This document shows positions 7,667 to 14,796 of a DNA stretch of 31,785 nt, piece after piece. Numbering within the stretch: the first letter of the stretch is position 1; every line of letters begins with the position of its first letter. The position numbers and the translations under genes were made by a program. Location of the stretch: contig JBDNJK010000065.1 in assembly GCA_041687805.1 (NCBI GenBank), positions 1 to 31,785 of the forward strand, given 5' to 3'. Source of the DNA: SZUA-87 sp041687805 (GTDB lineage: Bacteria > Actinomycetota > Acidimicrobiia > Acidimicrobiales > Aldehydirespiratoraceae). The notes below the pieces were generated by a model. It was not told where the DNA came from. It did no database searches and saw nothing but the letters and a program-made list of their open reading frames with translations.

Positions 7667-8791
7667 ATGCCGCCGCTGCGGGCATATGCGGTCGTGGCGG
7701 CAATTGCCGCGGTCACCACCTATTTCTGTGTGCCGTTGGTTCGCAGGCTGGCCGTGAGATTCGGCGCCGTCGTCGCCCCTGGCGGGCGCGGCGTCCATGA
7801 GGCGCCGACACCCACCGCCGGCGGAGCAGCAATGCTGGCTGGTGTAGTGGTTGCCGTGACTGCCGCCATGGTCATGGGTGATTTCAATGCGATCACTGCC
7901 ACACGCACCGAGGTGCTCGGCGTTGTGGTGGCTGCCACCGTCATATTCAGTGTCGGACTCGTCGACGACATGCGTGAGATCTCACCGCCGGCGAAGATTG
8001 CCGGGATGGTGTTGGCGGGGAGCATCATGTCGCTCACGGGAGTATCGATTTTGGTGTTTCGGGTCCCGTTTTTCGACCTGTTGTTTCTGTCCGCTGACTG
8101 GTCGTCTCTCATCACCGTGCTTTGGGTGGTGGGTATGGCCAACGCCATCAATTTGATCGATGGTCTCGATGGGCTGGCAGCCGGGATTGTGGCGATTGCA
8201 TCGGCAACATTTCTGCTCTACGCGCTCCGGCTCGAGAACGTCGGAGTGCTTGATGGGTCCAACCCCGGTGCACTTTGGGCTGTGATCACGTTGGGGGTCT
8301 GCCTCGGCTTTCTTCCCCACAACGTTCATCCGGCCAGAATCTTCATGGGAGACGGCGGCGCACTGTTGCTCGGACTTCTCATGGCGGCTTCCACAATGTC
8401 GGTGGGTGGTCGCACCACCGAATCATTCTCGGGCCAGACCTACTTCTTTTTCGCTCCGATCTTCATTCCGCTGGTGATTCTCGGCGTACCGATCATTGAC
8501 ACGATATTCGCGATACTCAGGAGGGCGGCGCATCGCAAGGGCGTAGCTGCGGCCGACAAGGAGCATCTCCATCATCGCTTGATGAACCTCGGACATGGAC
8601 ATCGCCGGTCGGTCTTGATTCTCTGGGGATGGACCCTGCTGTTGTCGACATTCGTGCTCTACCCGACGTATACGGGTAACGGCGACGCGATAGTGCCCAT
8701 CGGCGTTGCCGCGTTGGCGCTGGTTCTGTTCACGATTCTTCGACCGCGTTTGGGATCGGGACGCTCAGCCGAGGCTGAACATTCGGGTTAG
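7667..8791 (+). CDS. Undecaprenyl-phosphate sugar-1-phosphate transferase (WecA/TagO/MraY family)
   Basis: Integral membrane enzyme that moves a sugar-1-phosphate, usually GlcNAc-1-P, from a UDP-sugar to undecaprenyl phosphate, starting cell-envelope polymer synthesis. It has 374 residues with about ten hydrophobic segments. Family motifs visible are PTPTAGG near the N-terminus, GLVDDM, the catalytic NAINLIDGLDGLA, FMGDGGALLLG, and the cytosolic DKEHLHHRL loop typical of the WecA group rather than MraY. GAGGTAGG overlapping the glyA stop gives a ribosome site eight bases from the ATG. In many actinobacteria this gene precedes the ATP synthase operon, but here it ends tail to tail with the L,D-transpeptidase. 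Confidence 0.92.
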   Translation: MPPLRAYAVVAAIAAVTTYFCVPLVRRLAVRFGAVVAPGGRGVHEAPTPTAGGAAMLAGVVVAVTAAMVMGDFNAITATRTEVLGVVVAATVIFSVGLVDDMREISPPAKIAGMVLAGSIMSLTGVSILVFRVPFFDLLFLSADWSSLITVLWVVGMANAINLIDGLDGLAAGIVAIASATFLLYALRLENVGVLDGSNPGALWAVITLGVCLGFLPHNVHPARIFMGDGGALLLGLLMAASTMSVGGRTTESFSGQTYFFFAPIFIPLVILGVPIIDTIFAILRRAAHRKGVAAADKEHLHHRLMNLGHGHRRSVLILWGWTLLLSTFVLYPTYTGNGDAIVPIGVAALALVLFTILRPRLGSGRSAEAEHSG

Positions 8792-9609
8792 ACAACCTCG
8801 ACGGGCACCCCGACGGGTAGGCCGATTACTTCAACCAGCTTGGTTATGTCGTCGTTGCGAAGCCGTATGCAGCCATGAGACACGTTGGTACCGATGGTCG
8901 CGGGATCGTTGGTGCCATGCAACCCGAGCTGGCCGGGGCCACCGGCGAATTCGGTGAATACGTCGGAGTAGCCGGACAGGCCATAGGCGTAGGTGCCGTA
9001 GGCCGAGTTCAGTTCGGTGGGCTTGAGCAATTCGGTGGTGTAGTAGATGCCTTGAGGTGTCGGAGTGTTGTTGCGGGCAACACCGATTTCTGTCGCGAAG
9101 GCCTCTTTCTCGTGATCAAACAACGTGAGGCGATATGCATCGAGCTCAATCTTGAGCCTGTAGTTGTGGCGGGTCAGCGCCACGTCGGCGGCATCGACCC
9201 AGCCGAAGGTGCCGTTGGGTCTTACCGGCAGCAACACATGGTGGAAGTCGGTCGAGTCGAAGGTCTCAAGCAGGAACACGAGTGGCCCGCCCGATCTGAT
9301 CGGATTATTGAAGGTCCACTCGGCGGGCCCACCTGGCGTCAACGAGACGTCGATGGTCGGATTCAACGCATTGGCGACGAACGAGATTCCTGGCAGGTCT
9401 TCGGCTGGAATTGCGACGGGGTACGGCGATTCGGTGGTAGTGGTGGTCGGGTCGGGCTTGGCAGAGGAATTGGGAGCCGAGGAGGTGGTCGTTGCCGGTT
9501 CCAACGCGATGGCGTCGATATTCTTTGACGCCAGCAGATCGCGCTGTGGTTTGGCGCATGCGGCCAGACCAATCACGCCACCGCCAACCAGAAATGCCCT
9601 GCGATCCAT
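8788..9609 (-). CDS. L,D-transpeptidase (YkuD) lipoprotein
   Basis: Cross-links peptidoglycan 3-3 or anchors proteins, acting outside the membrane. The 273-residue precursor starts with an Arg-Arg, a hydrophobic run, and the lipobox LAAC with Cys18, so it is probably a lipoprotein, perhaps exported through Tat. A Thr/Pro/Ser-rich linker follows. The C-terminal YkuD domain has HGTND and the catalytic SHGCIRL with Cys247 near the end. ATG 9609 is chosen over longer in-frame starts because it begins the signal peptide and has TACCTT eight bases upstream. Its stop codon overlaps that of the wecA-like gene on the other strand by three bases, leaving no room for a terminator. Confidence 0.93.
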   Translation of the reverse strand: MDRRAFLVGGGVIGLAACAKPQRDLLASKNIDAIALEPATTTSSAPNSSAKPDPTTTTTESPYPVAIPAEDLPGISFVANALNPTIDVSLTPGGPAEWTFNNPIRSGGPLVFLLETFDSTDFHHVLLPVRPNGTFGWVDAADVALTRHNYRLKIELDAYRLTLFDHEKEAFATEIGVARNNTPTPQGIYYTTELLKPTELNSAYGTYAYGLSGYSDVFTEFAGGPGQLGLHGTNDPATIGTNVSHGCIRLRNDDITKLVEVIGLPVGVPVEVV

Positions 9610-9617
9610 GAGCCTGA

Positions 9618-9623
9618 AAGGTA
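9618..9623 (-). promoter_or_regulatory. -10 box of leaderless L,D-transpeptidase promoter
   Basis: TACCTT on the minus strand followed by eight bases and ATG 9609, with no clear Shine-Dalgarno. It sits between this gene and the end of the MFS gene. Confidence 0.5.
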
Positions 9624-9658
9624 CCGGCCGAACCGGCGCTAACGGTGGCACTGGCTCC

Positions 9659-11182
9659 TCAAGCGTCCTCGGGATTGATGGCCTCCAGTTCAGCACCTGC
9701 GGTCTCGGGGTAGAGCGTGAGGACTAGCCCAGCGACGATGAGAGGCCCGATCGACAAGAGAGCGAGCACCGGCGCGATCGTGCCGCCCATTCCATCCGAC
9801 AGCAGACCGGCAAGAAGCAATCCGACGGCACTGCCGGCAACGCCGACGGTGACAATCACCCCGTTGGCCCGACCTCGATCATGGGTTCCGAACAATTCGG
9901 GCCCGTAGACAGCCAACGCTGGGACGGCCATTCCTCCCACCACGACTCCGCCGAGGGTGAGCGCCCACAGAGCGAAACCTGAGGAGAAGAAGGCAAGCAT
10001 CGCCAACATCGATCCTCCCACGAGGCCGAGTGCACCAATAGGCCGCCGTCCTCGAGTCTCTGCCCAGTATCCGCCAAGCAGAACCCCGATCCCGGCCGGC
10101 GTGCTGGTGACCAACGTAAACAGACTGATCTGGGCGGCCGAGAAGCCCCGCTCGTCTTTGAGGAAGTCATTCTGGAAACCAGAAGCCGGGGCGGCAAACA
10201 TGGCGATCAGAAACGCCGACATGGCTAGCAGCACCAGCCTCTTTCGTCTTCTCTCGCGTGTTGCATCGTCGTATCCGCGCACCGTTGATTCAGCGTGTTC
10301 GATCAGTTCGAAGCGGTGAGTTTCCGGCAGCCTTCGACCCACCGCCGTCACGACGAACAAACCCAATCCGGCCATCAGGTAGACGACCCGCCATCCGCGA
10401 ATATCGAGATCTGCGACCGGGAGAATCCAGACGGCCATGCCGGAACCGAGCCCCGCGCTGAGGACGAGAACCGATGCGGCCCAGGCACGGCTACGTGCTG
10501 GCATCTCCTCGGCCGCGACGATCACAATCAAGATGCCGAGCGCGGTGGACATGCCCCGTGCGACAAGTTGAGTCGATCCGAGCATCCACAGGCCGGTCGA
10601 TAGCCCACCGAGCATGGTGAAGACACAACTCCCCAAACCGGCTGCGATCAACAACGATTTCCTGCCGCGTTTGTCGGCTATGGCAACGGTGACCAGGGAG
10701 ATCAGTACGCCCGCTCTCACGCCGCCTAGCACGATCCCCTGTGCTGTGTTGTCGCGTCCGAACTCGTCCGCGGCGAAGGTGAGGGTCTGGGTGAGAACGG
10801 TGCCGAGGTAGCCGTCGACGATCTGGATTGCGCATAGGAGAGCAAGAACCGTTGCCGCCCGCGATTCGAGGCGATCCGGTGGCGCCCACCAGTATCCGTA
10901 GGAGTCACGGCGGTGTTTGAGAGCGTGGGTGATCAGGGGCTGGAACATCCGGCCCCAGACAGGAATCGCTAGTGCGAACTTGTATGTCTGGGTGACGCTC
11001 CAAGTCGACTCGTTGTCGACGGCCACTGCTTCAAGTCGGCGCTCATATCGGCTGAACGGACCGTGTTGGAGCTCCCAATGATCGGCGCCCACCTCTCGCT
11101 CACCCACGATGTCGTCACGTGGAGTACGAAGCTCGCAGAGTTGGGCAGCATCGCAAATAATCGTCTGGGAGAAGGTCCTCAT
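9659..11182 (-). CDS. MFS transporter with a soluble N-terminal extension
   Basis: A 507-residue major facilitator. About 110 soluble residues come before the first membrane helix. That extension ends in YWWAPPDRL and contains a segment, YKFALAIPVWGRMFQPLITHAL, reminiscent of the end of an SRPBCC/polyketide-cyclase-like domain (inference). The transporter part has about 12 hydrophobic helices, with the loop motif ADKRGRKS after helix two and ETRGRRPIG in the second half, both typical MFS loops. Substrate cannot be told. There is no Shine-Dalgarno; instead the ATG overlaps the stop of a seven-codon leader ORF in ATGA. It is divergent from the hemolysin III gene. Confidence 0.9.
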   Translation of the reverse strand: MRTFSQTIICDAAQLCELRTPRDDIVGEREVGADHWELQHGPFSRYERRLEAVAVDNESTWSVTQTYKFALAIPVWGRMFQPLITHALKHRRDSYGYWWAPPDRLESRAATVLALLCAIQIVDGYLGTVLTQTLTFAADEFGRDNTAQGIVLGGVRAGVLISLVTVAIADKRGRKSLLIAAGLGSCVFTMLGGLSTGLWMLGSTQLVARGMSTALGILIVIVAAEEMPARSRAWAASVLVLSAGLGSGMAVWILPVADLDIRGWRVVYLMAGLGLFVVTAVGRRLPETHRFELIEHAESTVRGYDDATRERRRKRLVLLAMSAFLIAMFAAPASGFQNDFLKDERGFSAAQISLFTLVTSTPAGIGVLLGGYWAETRGRRPIGALGLVGGSMLAMLAFFSSGFALWALTLGGVVVGGMAVPALAVYGPELFGTHDRGRANGVIVTVGVAGSAVGLLLAGLLSDGMGGTIAPVLALLSIGPLIVAGLVLTLYPETAGAELEAINPEDA

Positions 11183-11202
11183 GGGGCGACGACAGACGGC
11201 AC
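11179..11202 (-). CDS. Leaderless 7-codon leader ORF of the MFS gene
   Basis: GTG 11202 begins MPSVVAP and stops with a TGA that overlaps the MFS ATG in ATGA. TAGCAT lies eight bases upstream, so the mRNA should begin at or next to this GTG. The MFS start itself has no Shine-Dalgarno, so ribosomes may reach it by terminating and restarting here. The peptide is too short to judge by coding statistics. Confidence 0.45.
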   Translation of the reverse strand: MPSVVAP

Positions 11203-11210
11203 GAGAGAAG

Positions 11211-11216
11211 ATGCTA
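11211..11216 (-). promoter_or_regulatory. -10 box for MFS leader ORF and gene
   Basis: TAGCAT on the minus strand, eight bases before the leader GTG and 28 bases before the MFS ATG. It is back to back with the plus-strand -10 box at 11248. Confidence 0.45.
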
Positions 11217-11247
11217 GGCCGTTTGCCCCGATGTCGGCCTCCTGTTC

Positions 11248-11253
11248 TACGCT
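11248..11253 (+). promoter_or_regulatory. -10 box of leaderless hemolysin III gene promoter
   Basis: TACGCT followed by exactly seven bases and ATG 11261, with no Shine-Dalgarno. TTGCCC at 11223 could be a -35 box, though the spacing of 19 is long. Confidence 0.6.
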
Positions 11254-11260
11254 GGTAGCG

Positions 11261-11959
11261 ATGCCCAACCTCGCAATATTCGATCAGGAGATCGTGGCCC
11301 AGCTCTCACCGTCGGCCAAGCGTCTCCTCCGGCGACCACGACCGCGGTTGCGGGGCGTACTCCACAAATGGGCGGCCATCTTGGCGATTCCTGCCGGGGT
11401 TGTCCTCACGGTCGGGGCTTCCGGCTATCGCGCTTCGGTGTCCATGGCGGTGTTTGCCGTCGGTGCCATCGCCATGCTCGGGGTATCGGCAATCGTTCAT
11501 TCTCGCGACTGGCCGCCCGAGAAGGTCGAGATGCTTGTGCGTCTCGACCACAGTGCGATTTTCGTCATGTATGCCACCACGGCTACTCCGGTGGCGCTAC
11601 TTGGGCTCGACGGCCGTGTGTCCACTTGGATGATGAGCGTGGTGTGGACGGCAGCAGCAGCGGGGGTGATCGCGGAATGGCTGCCGGTGCATCCTCCGGC
11701 GGGCGTTGTGAACGCTATCTACTTGTCGCTCGGCTGGTCGATGTTGGTCTTCGTTCCGTGGATGCTCAAGAATCTCACCGTCGGCCAACTGGTGTTGCTC
11801 TTCATAGGCGGTGGTGCTTACACAATCGGGGCGGTGGTGGTTGGATCCCGTCGGCCTGATCCCTGGACCGATATTTTCGGTTATCACGAAATCTGGCATG
11901 TGTTCGTGGTGTTGGCAGTGTTGATGCACGGCTGGATGGCTTACTCTCTCGGTTGGTGA
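11261..11959 (+). CDS. Hemolysin III family membrane protein (YqfA/PAQR-like)
   Basis: A 232-residue protein with seven hydrophobic segments. It carries the conserved features of the hemolysin III/PAQR family: an early SAIVHSRDW segment, LDHSAIFVMYATTATPVAL in the middle, and a C-terminal GYHEIWHVFVVLAVLMH with the histidines that bind zinc in relatives. The cytosolic N-terminal 30 residues are basic. The bacterial function is unsettled; the name does not prove haemolysis. The frame is open for 66 more codons upstream, but the ATG at 11261 is preferred for the -10 spacing. It is first in a run with the luciferase-like gene. Confidence 0.9.
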   Translation: MPNLAIFDQEIVAQLSPSAKRLLRRPRPRLRGVLHKWAAILAIPAGVVLTVGASGYRASVSMAVFAVGAIAMLGVSAIVHSRDWPPEKVEMLVRLDHSAIFVMYATTATPVALLGLDGRVSTWMMSVVWTAAAAGVIAEWLPVHPPAGVVNAIYLSLGWSMLVFVPWMLKNLTVGQLVLLFIGGGAYTIGAVVVGSRRPDPWTDIFGYHEIWHVFVVLAVLMHGWMAYSLGW

Positions 11960-11982
11960 CCACCGAAGATTGAGGAGCCACT

Positions 11983-13347
11983 TTGAAGTTCGGGATCTTC
12001 TACGAACACCAGCTGCCGCGTCCTTGGGACGACCGTTCCGAGCACCAACTACTCACCGACGCCCTCGAGCAGGTGGAGTTGGCCGACAAGCTCGGCATTG
12101 ACCACTTGTGGGAGGTGGAGCACCACTTCCTCGAGGAATACTCACATTCATCGGCGCCGGAGATCTTCCTGGCCGCGGCATCGCAACGAACCTCACGCAT
12201 CCGTCTGGGTCATGGCATCTGTCTCACGGCGCCCCAATTCAATCACCCTGCCCGCGTAGCCGAACGCATCTCCACGCTCGACCTGCTCTCAGGCGGGAGA
12301 GTCGACTTCGGATCCGGGGAGTCTTCATCAGAGGCCGAGTTGGGCGGCTTCGGCGTGCCATACGAAAGTAAGCGCGAAGCATGGCTTGAGGGTTTGGAAG
12401 TGGCTGTGCGAGCCATGACCGAGACGCCGTTCAGCGGGCATGAAGGCAAGTGGGTCAGCATGCCGCCCCGCAATGTGGTGCCCAAGCCTTTACAGACGCC
12501 GCACCCTCCGCTTTGGGTTGCGTGTTCTCGTCACGACACGATTCTCCTCGCTGCCGAGAAGGGCATGGGGGCGCTGTCGTTCGCGTTTATCGACCCCGAG
12601 GAAGCCCATCAATGGGTGCTCGACTATCGAAACACAATGGCCGAGAAGTGTGTGCCGGTCGGCAAAGCGGTCAACCCCAACATTGCCTGTGTCACACCGA
12701 TGATGTGTCATCCCGATGAGCGCCGAGCGCTCGAGATGGGTCTCGAAGGCGGAAATTTCTTTGGCTACTCACTGGCCCACTACTACGTCTTTGGCGATCA
12801 TCGCCCGGGATCAACCGATGTTTGGCAGGAATTCCAGGAGAAGCGAGCCGAGCACGGCTACGACCCTGCAGTTGCCCTCGCAGTAGAGCAGGAGAAGCTC
12901 GGTGCGAAGGTGGCGGCAGGCGACACCTCCGGGCTCAGGGGTGCGGTCGGAACGCCAGACCAGATCCGTGACTTCCTCCGCCGGTATGAAGAGGCGGGGG
13001 TCGACCAGATCATTTTCGTGATGCAGGCAGGCAAGAATCGTCACGAAGACATCTGCGAGTCGCTGGAGAGATTCGGAACAGAAATCCTGCCGGAGTTTCG
13101 CGAACGAGAAGAGAAGGGAGCCGCGGCCAAGGCCGAATCATGGCGACCGATCATCGAGGCTGCGATGGCACGACGTCCGGCTGATCCACCGCCCGTGGCC
13201 GACGACTACGTGATTCGGGCGATTCCCAAACAGCTGGTGGAAGCGGGTGTGGGCGAGTCGTTCGGCGTCAGCAAAGAACTCCTTGATGAAGTGGCGGAGG
13301 ATCGCGCACTCGGGATCGTGAAGCCGGAGCGAGGGATCATCGGCTGA
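11983..13347 (+). CDS. LLM-class flavin-dependent oxidoreductase (luciferase-like)
   Basis: A TIM-barrel flavin monooxygenase or reductase related to bacterial luciferase. The start MKFGIFYEHQ, LWEVEHHFLEEYSHS, the RIRLGHGI strand, HPARVAERISTLDLLSGGRVDFGSG and the late GTPDQIRDFLRRYEEAGVDQIIF are classic. It has 454 residues, longer than the usual 330-380. The extra 70 residues form a charged C-terminal tail (MARRPADPPPVADDYVIRAIPK...). TTG is the start, supported by GAGGAG five bases upstream. It follows the hemolysin III gene by 23 bases and is probably co-transcribed. The substrate is unknown. Confidence 0.92.
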   Translation: MKFGIFYEHQLPRPWDDRSEHQLLTDALEQVELADKLGIDHLWEVEHHFLEEYSHSSAPEIFLAAASQRTSRIRLGHGICLTAPQFNHPARVAERISTLDLLSGGRVDFGSGESSSEAELGGFGVPYESKREAWLEGLEVAVRAMTETPFSGHEGKWVSMPPRNVVPKPLQTPHPPLWVACSRHDTILLAAEKGMGALSFAFIDPEEAHQWVLDYRNTMAEKCVPVGKAVNPNIACVTPMMCHPDERRALEMGLEGGNFFGYSLAHYYVFGDHRPGSTDVWQEFQEKRAEHGYDPAVALAVEQEKLGAKVAAGDTSGLRGAVGTPDQIRDFLRRYEEAGVDQIIFVMQAGKNRHEDICESLERFGTEILPEFREREEKGAAAKAESWRPIIEAAMARRPADPPPVADDYVIRAIPKQLVEAGVGESFGVSKELLDEVAEDRALGIVKPERGIIG

Positions 13348-13350
13348 GAG

Positions 13351-13364
13351 CGGCATTTTTGCCG
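13351..13364 (+). terminator. Short hairpin after the luciferase-like gene
   Basis: CGGCA-TTTT-TGCCG starts four bases after the stop codon. The stem is five bases and no T-run follows, so it is a weak candidate for a terminator or an mRNA 3' end. Confidence 0.3.
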
Positions 13365-13414
13365 TAGCCAATGAAGTTCGTCGAACATCCTGTCTGATAC
13401 GCCACACTGTATGG

Positions 13415-14125
13415 ATGGAGCCTAGATATCGAATACAGAGAGTTCGTGAGGACGGCGCGCGCCTCATCGAGGTGGGTTCGTCCAATTTGTCGGCCCACGT
13501 GCCTGGATGCCCAGACTGGGATTGTGCTCAGCTGCTGCGCCACTCGGGTCGGGTTTGGCATTCCGTGGCCTTGCACGTCGAACGACTCGCCACCGAAATG
13601 GTGCCGCGATCCGACGTCCCTGTGGCCGAAAAGGGCGGTGAGATCGAATACGCGCAACTCGCTCTAGCCCATGTTGTCGAGGCCCTGGAATCGGCTGACC
13701 CGGTTGCGCATGTGTGGGCATGGGCCGGAGACGGCACGGCCAACTTCTATCTGCGAAGGATGCATCAGGAGACGCTGGTTCATCGCATAGATGCCGAATT
13801 GGCCGCAGGCATCACCCCCGAAATCGACGGCGATGATGCCGCCGATGGAGTCGACGAATTGTTGCGAGTGGTCATGCCCGCCAGGGGAGTCGCGCCACCG
13901 AGCGGCTCTATGCACCTGCACCGAACCGATGGCGAAGGTGAGTGGACGATGGAGCTTGTCGATGGTCGGGTCGTGGCCTCCCTCAGCCATGTGAAAGCCG
14001 ATGTGGCCATTCGGGCGACCGCTGCCGATCTCTTGTTGGCTCTTTGGCAGCGCCGGCCGCTGGAAGGGCTGGAAATCTTCGGGGATCGGTCGATTGCTGA
14101 GGAATGGATGGATCTATCGACATGA
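13415..14125 (+). CDS. Mycothiol-dependent maleylpyruvate isomerase-like (MDMPI/TIGR03083) protein
   Basis: A 236-residue member of the actinobacterial DinB-like MDMPI family. The N-terminal four-helix domain has the pattern VPGCPDWDCAQLLRHSGRVWH, whose histidine matches a metal ligand of the family. HQETLVHRIDAE follows at the end of the bundle with two more histidines. The C-terminal domain ends with RATAADLLLALWQRRPLEGLEIFGD, the usual SCP2-like tail. Members use mycothiol or metal in isomerase or transferase reactions, but most have no known substrate. There is no Shine-Dalgarno and no good TANNNT at the expected distance, so the way it starts is unclear. It overlaps the next gene in ATGA. 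Confidence 0.88.
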   Translation: MEPRYRIQRVREDGARLIEVGSSNLSAHVPGCPDWDCAQLLRHSGRVWHSVALHVERLATEMVPRSDVPVAEKGGEIEYAQLALAHVVEALESADPVAHVWAWAGDGTANFYLRRMHQETLVHRIDAELAAGITPEIDGDDAADGVDELLRVVMPARGVAPPSGSMHLHRTDGEGEWTMELVDGRVVASLSHVKADVAIRATAADLLLALWQRRPLEGLEIFGDRSIAEEWMDLST

Positions 14126-14796
14126 CCGAAGACTCCAAACCCAAGCCGAAGGCTTTGGAGGGCGGCAGCACATTCGACCAGCTGATGCCGGTCGTTTTGT
14201 TCATCGTCCTGTTCAATTTGGTCAACATCACCGCGGCGGTTGTGGCTGCGACCCTGTGGTCGATCAAAGCGGCCATTGGCCGTCGCCATCGTGGCCTCGA
14301 CATCGGATGGTGGCTGCCCACGGTCACCATCTATCTGATCGTCAGGTCGGTCGTGACAATTTTGGTCGACCATGACGTGATCGATTTTGGCATCAGTTCA
14401 AAAGCGGTTTATTTCGGAATCGGATTCATCACCAAGATTCTCGTGGGCGTGGCGATTGCCGTAACGATCCTCATCGGCAAGCCGCTTCTGGCATGGACCG
14501 TTCCCAAGGTTGTCGATCTGCACGACGATTTGCTGACCGAACCGCTCTACACCCGCACCATGGCCACAGCCACCTGGTTGATCGTCGTATATGAGATCGG
14601 TTCGGGCATCTGGGATATTTGGTTGTTCAACAACTCCGGTTTCAATCTGTTCTTCCTGACCCGAAGCGTCTCGAATTTTGTGGTCTCGTTCTTGGCCATC
14701 ACGGTGGGAATCATGTACATCGATCACCGACTCGAACCGCTCGACACATATCCGGGCATAACCGAGGTGCTCGAGTCATCAGGGCGTCTGCGCTGA
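14122..14796 (+). CDS. Integral membrane protein, VC0807/DUF3159-like
   Basis: A 224-residue protein with about six hydrophobic segments. A polar N-terminus with Lys/Pro leads into LMPVVLFIVLFNLVNITAAV. Later come a basic loop (GRRHRGLDIG) and ITKILVGVAIAVTILIGKPLLAW, which recalls the GRPL segment of VC0807/DUF3159 membrane proteins. I place it only loosely in that group. The start ATG 14122 overlaps the MDMPI stop by four bases; an in-frame ATG at 14104 would overlap it more. Its stop shares one base with the next start (TGATG). No function is claimed. Confidence 0.7.
   Translation: MTEDSKPKPKALEGGSTFDQLMPVVLFIVLFNLVNITAAVVAATLWSIKAAIGRRHRGLDIGWWLPTVTIYLIVRSVVTILVDHDVIDFGISSKAVYFGIGFITKILVGVAIAVTILIGKPLLAWTVPKVVDLHDDLLTEPLYTRTMATATWLIVVYEIGSGIWDIWLFNNSGFNLFFLTRSVSNFVVSFLAITVGIMYIDHRLEPLDTYPGITEVLESSGRLR

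Noticed and set aside
13371..13425. Leader ORFs before the MDMPI gene (MKFVEHPV at 13371, MDGA at 13411)
   Set aside because: Neither has a TANNNT box at the right distance nor an NTGA overlap with ATG 13415; TACGCC at 13398 misses the final T.
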